From Nitrospinaceae bacterium (lineage in GTDB: Bacteria > Nitrospinota > Nitrospinia > Nitrospinales > VA-1): a stretch of 12,895 nucleotides of DNA. Where the stretch lies: positions 1 to 12,895 of the forward strand of contig JAPYPM010000040.1 of the NCBI GenBank assembly GCA_029937635.1, written 5' to 3'. The translations under genes and the position numbers were made by a program. This document shows positions 5,390-11,738 of this stretch, piece by piece (positions within the stretch are counted from its first letter, which is position 1; each line of letters starts with the position of its first letter). The notes below the pieces were generated by a model. The model had not been told where the DNA came from. It did no database searches and saw only the letters and a list, made by a program, of their open reading frames with translations.

Positions 5390-6238
5390 ATGAAAACTAT
5401 TACGTCAATTGATAAAATGAAAAAATGGAGCCGATTAGCCCTCTCCAACAATAAATCAATTGGATTTGTAGCAACTATGGGCTGTCTTCATGAAGGACAC
5501 CTTAGCTTAATAAAAACCTCCACCGCGGAATGTGACAATACCGTGGTCAGCATATTCGTAAATCAAACCCAATTTAGTCCTGAGGAGGATTTTGATTCTT
5601 ATCCACGGAACATCCAATCAGACAAACTCATTTTACAAACCGCTGGTGTAGATATTATGTTCAACCCAAATCAAAAAGATTTGTATCCTGAGGAATTTCA
5701 AAGTTTTGTAACAGTTGAGAAAAAAACTAACTATCTTTGTGGAATAAGCCGTCCTCGTTTTTTTAGAGGCGTTACCACAGTTATTATAAAACTATTTAAT
5801 ATCATAAACCCAAATATTGCTTATTTTGGAGAAAAAGACTGGCAACAACTCGAAGTAGTTCGAACAATGGTTCGTGATTTAAACATGGATGTTTCTATTG
5901 TGGGGAAACCTATTGTGAGAGATAAGGATGGTCTCGCTATGAGTTCACGAAATGACAATTTGTCAAAATCTGAGCGTCTTACTGCCCTTACATTGACTCA
6001 GGCACTTGAATCAGCCCAAACTCTCGTGACAAAAGGTGAGCGTTCTGCTGAAAATATTCGCGCCAAAATTCGAGAAACAGTCGAAAAGATGCAAGGAACA
6101 GAGATAGACTATATTTCCGTATGTAATCCAGAGAATTTCAAAGAACAAACAGAAATTTATTCAAGAGTACTAGTTGCTCTAGCCGTTCGAGTAGGGACAA
6201 CTCGTCTTATAGACAACCGTATTATAGAGAAAAATTAA
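5390..6238 (+). CDS. panC: pantothenate synthetase (pantoate-beta-alanine ligase)
   Basis: PanC condenses pantoate with beta-alanine through a pantoyl-adenylate. At 282 aa it is the normal family length. It has the HIGH-type ATP site in MGCLHEGHLSL (30-40, His34 and His37), FVNQTQF (56-62), YPRN (71-74), FRGVTTVIIKLFNI, YFGEKDWQQL (145-154), and the KMSKS-equivalent DGLAMSSRN (180-188). Two positions differ from the forms I know best: FVNQTQF where FVNPxQF is common, and SRPRFFRGV (120-128) where SRPGHFxGV is common. Both occur within otherwise intact motifs, so the enzyme is expected to be active. There is no strong ribosome site before the ATG. Its stop codon TAA shares one base with the panD start (TAATG), indicating coupled translation within the operon. 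Confidence 0.96.
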   Translation: MKTITSIDKMKKWSRLALSNNKSIGFVATMGCLHEGHLSLIKTSTAECDNTVVSIFVNQTQFSPEEDFDSYPRNIQSDKLILQTAGVDIMFNPNQKDLYPEEFQSFVTVEKKTNYLCGISRPRFFRGVTTVIIKLFNIINPNIAYFGEKDWQQLEVVRTMVRDLNMDVSIVGKPIVRDKDGLAMSSRNDNLSKSERLTALTLTQALESAQTLVTKGERSAENIRAKIRETVEKMQGTEIDYISVCNPENFKEQTEIYSRVLVALAVRVGTTRLIDNRIIEKN

Positions 6239-6597
6239 TGCAGCAAATAATGTTAAAATCTAAACTCCATCGGGCGAAAGTAACTGATATCCTGATCGAC
6301 TATGAAGGCAGTATAGAAATAGACGAAGATTTAATGGATCAAGTTGGTATAAGAACTCATGAGCAAGTTCATGTTTTTAATATTAATAATGGCAATCGAT
6401 TTATCACCTATGCGATCCCAGGAGAAAGAGGAGGACTTGCTATCTCTATTAACGGAGCAGCTGCGCATCTTGCAAAGATAAATGATCGCATCATCATTGT
6501 TGCCTATGGTATTATAGATTTAAATAATGAAAATATATCTCCAAAAGTTCTCGTACTAAACGAAAAAAATCAAATTATTAAAAAAAAAGGAATGTAG
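6238..6597 (+). CDS. panD: aspartate 1-decarboxylase proenzyme
   Basis: PanD decarboxylates aspartate to beta-alanine, the co-substrate of PanC. It is a pyruvoyl enzyme made by self-cleavage. The cleavage site is Gly24-Ser25 in DYEGSIEI, Ser25 becoming the pyruvoyl group. Lys9 (MLKSKLHRAKVT), Arg54 and Tyr58 (NRFITYAIPGERG) and Asn72 (NGAAAH) sit at exactly the E. coli numbering. At 119 aa it is typical. The ATG overlaps the panC stop by one base and there is no separate ribosome site, so its level should follow PanC. The 3' end holds an A9 run (6580-6588) encoding KKK just before the stop, where slippage would change only the last residues. No PanZ/PanM maturation factor is visible nearby. 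Confidence 0.97.
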   Translation: MQQIMLKSKLHRAKVTDILIDYEGSIEIDEDLMDQVGIRTHEQVHVFNINNGNRFITYAIPGERGGLAISINGAAAHLAKINDRIIIVAYGIIDLNNENISPKVLVLNEKNQIIKKKGM

Positions 6598-6636
6598 TTT
6601 TTTTGATAAAAAACACTTAAAGCGAGTTGTTTATTC

Positions 6637-7398
6637 ATGGATATTTTAATTACATTGGCATTAGTATTTATGGTTTGGATGTGCATAGATTGCATGCAAC
6701 GCAAAGAACACTTTGTATGGATAATTATTATGGTAGTTCTGTTTCCAGTAGGTGCAGTAGCTTACTATTTTACTGTGAAATCGAAGGCTGGTAATGTGCC
6801 AGGTCAATCGATACTGAATACCGTAAAGCTTAAAAATAAACCTAGAGAGCTAGAAACCGATGAAACTCTTCAGCTTAAAGAAATGATAGGAAAGTTCCAC
6901 AAAGCCTACCACTATGAAAAGCTTGGACATACGTATCTCGATAAAAAACAGTATGACCTTGCCATTCCTCAGTTTAAGGAGGCAATTAAACGAGACAATG
7001 AATCAAACGAGGCACGTTATGGTCTAGGCAAAGCATTGCATGCTATGGGGAATTACTCAGATGCAGCTGACGCACTCGAGGAATTAGTTAAAATTGACAA
7101 GAAGTATGACTACGGTAATGCTATTTTTGGTCAAGCAGAATGTTATAGGCTGGGTGGACTCGAAGATAAAGCTTTAAAAAAATATAAGGAAGTTATCAAA
7201 TCCTTTCATTTTTTTAAAGCTGTCTATCACTATGCGAACCTTCTAGACAAAAAAGGTGAAAAAGATGAAGCAATTAGTCAGATGAAATCACTGGTTGGAT
7301 CATCAAAAGATCTACCAGACTATAAATTGGAAAAAGAACGTTTCTGGATTGACGAAGCATATAAGTTCCTCAAAAAAAATGGTGTGGAAATGGCATAA
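6637..7398 (+). CDS. membrane-anchored TPR protein with PLDc_N-like N-terminus
   Basis: 253 aa. The N-terminus has two closely spaced membrane helices (about residues 2-18 and 27-46) joined by the short charged loop CMQRKEH. The pattern WMCIDC..FVWIIIMVVLFPVGAVAYYF resembles the PLDc_N (phospholipase D-nuclease N-terminal) membrane hairpin, here without any nuclease domain. After a charged linker there are about four TPR repeats (roughly 89-122, 123-156, 160-193 and 194-225), for example YLDKKQYDLAIPQFKEAIK, a scaffold for protein-protein contact. It follows panD by 39 bases on the same strand with no terminator between, so it may be cotranscribed with panBCD, though no functional link is known. 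The ribosome site is weak (AGCGAG). The partner and function are unknown. Confidence 0.85.
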   Translation: MDILITLALVFMVWMCIDCMQRKEHFVWIIIMVVLFPVGAVAYYFTVKSKAGNVPGQSILNTVKLKNKPRELETDETLQLKEMIGKFHKAYHYEKLGHTYLDKKQYDLAIPQFKEAIKRDNESNEARYGLGKALHAMGNYSDAADALEELVKIDKKYDYGNAIFGQAECYRLGGLEDKALKKYKEVIKSFHFFKAVYHYANLLDKKGEKDEAISQMKSLVGSSKDLPDYKLEKERFWIDEAYKFLKKNGVEMA

Positions 7399-7496
7399 TG
7401 ATTTTTATCTCAAATAAATATTCCCTGCTTATGCTTATCCTGAGATTATTAGCCAAAAACTTAAAAACCTTAGAAAAAAATCTGCTGACAAACTGA
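7398..7496 (+). CDS. doubtful 32-aa ORF overlapping the TPR gene stop
   Basis: The TPR gene stop TAA (7396-7398) shares its last A with an ATG (TAATG), the same junction as panC/panD. The frame gives 32 residues: a hydrophobic start (MIFISNKYSLLMLILRLL) and a Lys/Asn/Leu tail. It could be a coupled membrane microprotein, but there is no ribosome site of its own and no family. A TAATG with 32 open codons can easily arise by chance. Confidence 0.17.
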   Translation: MIFISNKYSLLMLILRLLAKNLKTLEKNLLTN

Positions 7497-7628
7497 TAAA
7501 CTTTAAAAAAATAAATACCAAAAAAGCAAGCCTAATAGAGCATAAAGAATACTATTTCTATAACTAATTCCATAAATATCAGCAGACGGTTATTCGTTTT
7601 CTAAAACCTTAGTAGTTTTTTTACAAAT

Positions 7629-9476
7629 TTACTTACGCAAAAATTTTTTCAAAATCGAATTCATATCGTATAAAAGCGCTATAGGACGACCATGTGGACA
7701 GGTATACGGCATCTCAGTTTCCTGTAAATCGAAAATCAGCTTTCTTATTTGATCCAAGTTAAGAGTAGTGTTCACTTTTATCGCGTTTCGGCAAGACATC
7801 ATAATAAGTATTTGTTCAAATTTTTCGTTTAATGCCTCCTCATGTTTTTGAGAAGGAAGCATATCAACGATTTCTCGCATAATTTCTTCCTTATCGTTAT
7901 TTTTTAATATCGCAGGCACTGTCCTCAACAAGAACTCATTCTTACCAAATAACTCCAACTCTAATCCAAGCTCACTCAAAGACTTCTGGTGGCGAACTAA
8001 TAATTCTATTTCGATAGGAGAAAACTCTAAAGTTAGCGGAAATAATAATTTTTGAACTTCAACTTTTTTATGTTTAGCTGTGTTTTTAAAGCGATCATAA
8101 AGCACACGTTCATGAGCTATATGTTGATCAACCACTAGTATTCCGGGTTTTCCCTGCATCAAAATAAAGGAACGGTCTAATTGCCCTAAAGGTTCAAATT
8201 CAGAATAAATAAGATTCGAAATAGCACTGGGTTTTTCATGAAAAATTTCAATTTGCGATGAACCGGGGTTGACTGATCCAAGGCTATCTGAAAACCCAGA
8301 AGAATCGTTGTAAGTAAAATTCATCGCCGAAGACAGTCTAGCTGAAGATTGATCTTTAGAGTAACTGGACAAATGACTATTGCTAAAACCTGTTTGTTTA
8401 GACTGCGCTGAAAGATAAAATTTATTTTCGATTTGATTCATATTTTTCAATGGCACTTTTTTACTACTACTTAATGCGCCTTTTACAGCCTCACTCACAA
8501 AACGGTGGACCTCCTGTTGAAAAGCAAAACGAACCTCTGCTTTAGCAGGGTGAACATTCACATCAAATAGCTTTGGATCCATTGATAAAAAAAGGTAAAT
8601 AGCAGGATGCTGGCCTTTAGGTAGAAGGTGACTATAGCCTTGCTGGGTAGAATGAAGAATCACTTTATCTCTTACAAACCTGCGATTTACATAACAATAC
8701 TGTGCTGACCGTGACGAACGTGTGTAAACTGGGCTAGAAATAAACCCTTCAAGATGATAATCCCCATACTCGGTTTCTACCTGAACAAGCTCCTTCGCGA
8801 GCTCACCCCCAAATAGTTCTGCGATCCTATATAGAGCCTGATCTGTTGGCAAAACATCGATCACTTTTCTCCCGTTATGCAAGAGTGTGAAATGTATTTG
8901 AGGGTGTGCTAATGCATGTTGCGTCACAACTTGTATAATATGAGATGATTCCGTACCATCTCCTTTTAAAAATTTTTTTCGAGCAGGTGTATTATAAAAT
9001 AACTGGGACACTTCTATAGTAGTCCCATGAGGACAAGATGTTTCTTTAGTCTGACCAGAAACACCACCATCAATCGAAACAACCACGCCACCTAGGTGCT
9101 CGTCTGCTGAGGTCGTCATACGCACCTTTGAAACCGAAGCAATACTTGGAAGTGCCTCCCCTCGAAAACCCAAAGAAACTATTTTCTCAAGATCAGAAGA
9201 GCTATTAATTTTACTTGTCGCGTGACGTAAAAAAGAAAGCTCCGCATCGCCTAATGACATCCCGCAACCATTGTCTGTAACACGAATCAGTTTTTTCCCA
9301 CCCTGTTCTATTTCAATTAAAATACGTGTAGACTCTGCATCAATCGAGTTTTCTACAAGCTCCTTGACTACAGACATTGGTCTTTCAACAACCTCACCTG
9401 CGGCGATTTGATTAGCTAAGTCATCAGAAAGGATTCTCACATGTGACTTAATATTTTCTGGCGGAACACTCGGCAT
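7629..9476 (-). CDS. mutL: DNA mismatch repair protein MutL, intrinsic-endonuclease type
   Basis: MutL links mismatch recognition by MutS to strand removal. At 615 aa it has the normal length. The N-terminal GHKL ATPase is complete: LANQIAAGEVVERP (20-33), KELVENSIDA (38-47) with catalytic Glu39 and Mg-binding Asn43, DNGCGM (68-73), RHATSKI, and GFRGEALPSIAS (103-114). A Ser-rich linker (about 350-425) leads to the dimerisation domain. This carries the metal-site motifs of nicking MutLs: DQHIAHERVLYD (450-461), SCRNAIK (561-567), CPHGRP (593-598) and a final FLRK. Compared with the canonical DQHA(X)2E(X)4E, Ala is Ile and the last Glu is Asp. It probably nicks DNA itself, as in species lacking MutH. 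The start agrees with the family alignment, with no clear ribosome site. It is convergent with the TPR gene and divergent from the DUF115 gene, without the miaA/hfq neighbourhood seen in enterobacteria. Confidence 0.97.
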   Translation of the reverse strand: MPSVPPENIKSHVRILSDDLANQIAAGEVVERPMSVVKELVENSIDAESTRILIEIEQGGKKLIRVTDNGCGMSLGDAELSFLRHATSKINSSSDLEKIVSLGFRGEALPSIASVSKVRMTTSADEHLGGVVVSIDGGVSGQTKETSCPHGTTIEVSQLFYNTPARKKFLKGDGTESSHIIQVVTQHALAHPQIHFTLLHNGRKVIDVLPTDQALYRIAELFGGELAKELVQVETEYGDYHLEGFISSPVYTRSSRSAQYCYVNRRFVRDKVILHSTQQGYSHLLPKGQHPAIYLFLSMDPKLFDVNVHPAKAEVRFAFQQEVHRFVSEAVKGALSSSKKVPLKNMNQIENKFYLSAQSKQTGFSNSHLSSYSKDQSSARLSSAMNFTYNDSSGFSDSLGSVNPGSSQIEIFHEKPSAISNLIYSEFEPLGQLDRSFILMQGKPGILVVDQHIAHERVLYDRFKNTAKHKKVEVQKLLFPLTLEFSPIEIELLVRHQKSLSELGLELELFGKNEFLLRTVPAILKNNDKEEIMREIVDMLPSQKHEEALNEKFEQILIMMSCRNAIKVNTTLNLDQIRKLIFDLQETEMPYTCPHGRPIALLYDMNSILKKFLRK

Positions 9477-9647
9477 ATTATGTTTTGTAAATTTAAGAGA
9501 AAAGTAACGGTAAAGTATTTAAAACAATTTTTTCTAGATTACAAGAGTTTATGAGATAACATAGGTAAAATTTAAGTCGAGAAAAAACTAGAGCAAAAAT
9601 TAGTTCAAATTATTAGAAAAGCATGACTAGCTAAAAAACCACCCTAT

Positions 9648-11048
9648 ATGAACCAATTTTTTGCACGCAACATGGAGCTATTAAAAAAACATAGCCCATC
9701 AAGCAAGCACTTCACTGAATCAATACCCACATCGATTAAGGTACAAATAACACCCTCTGGCGAAAACACTGTCCGCTTGAATAATATACTCATACACAGT
9801 ATGTACGATCCTGTAAAAGAAGGCCGGTCCTTTTCTAAAAAAGTAACAAGCGGAAGCCAAGTATGCCTATATGGGTTTGGCCTTGGGTACCACATAGAGT
9901 CTCTCTTAGAAAAAATTGGGCCCGATGGATTTCTTCTAGCTATAGAATTAAACTCTGACCTTTTAAAGGCTGCAATGATTTTGAGAAATCAGTCAAAAAT
10001 ATTGCTTGATAAAAGGATTCATATTATCTACGGATTGAATGAAGCAATCGTAGCAACCGAGATCACAAAATATATGAAGAAAATGCAAAGCACAAACACA
10101 AAAAGCTTTGAAGTAATTTTCCATTCACCTTCATTTAAATGCATTCCCTCATCATTCCCCAAGTTGACAAATTCGTTAGAAGTCTTATTGATGGAACGTA
10201 GGTTCCCTGCTGTCCTAGGTGACATGGAAAAAGAAAATTATATTTTAAATAAAGAAATTGTAAGTCAAAGTTCTGGAATAAATTGCACACTCTCTAAACA
10301 CAAGGGTAAACCTGGATTACTAGTCAGCGCAGGCCCCTCTCTAGACGATATTATTCCATATCTTAAAATGGTCAACAAAAAATTTATTTTAGCTTGCGTC
10401 GACACAGCATTTCCAATTTTATCACGCGAAGGTATTGACACTGACTATGTTTTTTCTTTAGATCCTCAAGAAGATAGTTTTCAATATTTTCAAGATCATT
10501 TAGACAGTTCAACAACGCTCATATTTACTCCATCTGCAAACACTAAAGTTGTGCACTCCTATATGGGTAAAAAATTTGTTGTCTTTAAAAAAACAAGTTC
10601 TCAATTCACAGAAGAAAAATCTGTTATAAATTCTAAGGGAAGCACTCAGTCTGGTGGTTCTGTTTCATGTCTCGCGCTAGACGTATTAATTCAATTTGGA
10701 TGTGATCCGATATTTTTAATAGGTCAAGACCTTTCATTTCCCTCCAGTAGAACTTATTCCAGTTTTTCAAATAATAATAAGCAGATGCTTGATAAATTAG
10801 ATAGCGCATTCAGTCTCAAAGGAAGTCATAAATCAGACAGCATACGACAGAAAACGGTAAACGTTAAAAATATTGTTGGGGACAATGTAGTTACAAACCA
10901 AGCAATGTATAGTTATATACGTGGAATAGAAGAAATAGCTGCAGTAAATCCTAAAATAAAAATATACAACTTATGCTCGCATGGAGCAAAAATCAACAAA
11001 GTAATACCTCTTGGCTCGGTAAATGAGTTAATTAAATTTTTAACTTAG
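9648..11048 (+). CDS. DUF115 / Maf-like (motility accessory factor, MptE-like) protein
   Basis: 466 aa. An N-terminal Rossmann-like half contains VCLYGFGLGYHIESL (72-86) and GFLLAIELNSDLLKAAM (94-110). The central DUF115 half follows: GLLVSAGPSLDD (223-234), ILACVDTAFPIL (247-258), DYVFSLDPQED (266-276), a TQSGGSVSCLALDV region (333-346) and FLIGQDLSFP (356-365). These are the signatures of the MAF_flag10/6-hydroxymethylpterin diphosphokinase MptE-like family. Bacterial members include the Maf proteins that attach nonulosonic acids to flagellin, while archaeal MptE makes a pterin diphosphate. No flagellin or sialic-acid-type sugar genes are in view, so neither role can be assigned. It is shorter than most Maf proteins, which often exceed 600 aa. 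There is no Shine-Dalgarno sequence. A TPR gene follows 69 bases downstream. Confidence 0.85.
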   Translation: MNQFFARNMELLKKHSPSSKHFTESIPTSIKVQITPSGENTVRLNNILIHSMYDPVKEGRSFSKKVTSGSQVCLYGFGLGYHIESLLEKIGPDGFLLAIELNSDLLKAAMILRNQSKILLDKRIHIIYGLNEAIVATEITKYMKKMQSTNTKSFEVIFHSPSFKCIPSSFPKLTNSLEVLLMERRFPAVLGDMEKENYILNKEIVSQSSGINCTLSKHKGKPGLLVSAGPSLDDIIPYLKMVNKKFILACVDTAFPILSREGIDTDYVFSLDPQEDSFQYFQDHLDSSTTLIFTPSANTKVVHSYMGKKFVVFKKTSSQFTEEKSVINSKGSTQSGGSVSCLALDVLIQFGCDPIFLIGQDLSFPSSRTYSSFSNNNKQMLDKLDSAFSLKGSHKSDSIRQKTVNVKNIVGDNVVTNQAMYSYIRGIEEIAAVNPKIKIYNLCSHGAKINKVIPLGSVNELIKFLT

Positions 11049-11117
11049 TGTTTTTAATTTTATCATTACGCCATAAAAATCATATTTAATAAGTATTGTT
11101 TTTTGAACATATCAATT

Positions 11118-11723
11118 ATGCACATTCCAAAAAAATACCTCAAATTGATGCCTCTCTTACTTTTTATTGGATTAATTATATTTATTATATCTGATCCAAT
11201 TGGATTCAACTTAAAACAATCAGAAAAACCAAACTCTACAAATGACGGGATCAATAAAGGGCTCATTCATACTCATAGTGAAGATAAAATAGATCACAAT
11301 AGTCCTGAGGCTCAAAAAAGAATGGGTATTTATCATTACAATGAAGGAAACAAATTCTTAAAAATAAATAATACGGAAGAAGCCATTAAAAACTATAAAA
11401 TGGCACTACATCACAATAACCGTTTTGAAGAAGCTTATGTTAATTTAAGCACTGCATACCTAAACAAAGAAAAATTTAAACTTTCACTAAAAACTTTAAA
11501 AACTCTAGAGTCAATAAACCCTAAGCACCCTCTTTTACACTATAATTTTTCATGCTATTACTCTCTTTTAGGCAATGTTCAAAAGGGCATCGAATCCTTA
11601 AAGAAAGCAATTGAAAATGGATTTAAAAACTATCAAATCCTAAAAACGGACCCTCACATACAAAACCTACGTCAGGGCCCAGAATTTAAAGAATTTCAAT
11701 ATTTACTTATAAAGTTAGATTAA
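11118..11723 (+). CDS. membrane-anchored TPR protein
   Basis: From ATG 11118 the product has 201 aa: a short basic start (MHIPKKYLK), one hydrophobic helix (about residues 9-24, LMPLLLFIGLIIFIIS) likely to be an uncleaved anchor or signal, a polar linker, and then two to three TPRs, for example NNTEEAIKNYKMALHHN and a repeat centred on NLSTAYLNKEKFKLSLKTL. The C-terminus (ENGFKNYQILKTDPHIQNL, then GPEFKEF) is the closing motif often seen at the end of TPR lipoproteins and peptidase-associated TPR proteins. A TTG at 11103 would add five residues, but neither start has a ribosome site and ATG is preferred. It may be cotranscribed with the DUF115 gene and is tail-to-tail with rnd. Function unknown. 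Confidence 0.8.
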   Translation: MHIPKKYLKLMPLLLFIGLIIFIISDPIGFNLKQSEKPNSTNDGINKGLIHTHSEDKIDHNSPEAQKRMGIYHYNEGNKFLKINNTEEAIKNYKMALHHNNRFEEAYVNLSTAYLNKEKFKLSLKTLKTLESINPKHPLLHYNFSCYYSLLGNVQKGIESLKKAIENGFKNYQILKTDPHIQNLRQGPEFKEFQYLLIKLD

Positions 11724-11738
11724 CTATCGCTGATTAGC

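Noticed and set aside
6580..6588. A9 run at the panD 3' end as a functional slippage site
   Set aside because: It affects only the last residues of PanD, and similar runs occur elsewhere in this AT-rich window (for example 1029-1037).
7481..7586. Inverted repeat TCTGCTGA / TCAGCAGA in the gap before mutL
   Set aside because: It has eight bases with no extension and 90 bases between arms. It is too weak for a terminator and plausible by chance.
11103..11117. TTG start for the second TPR protein
   Set aside because: It has no ribosome site, and an ATG lies five codons downstream in front of the hydrophobic helix.
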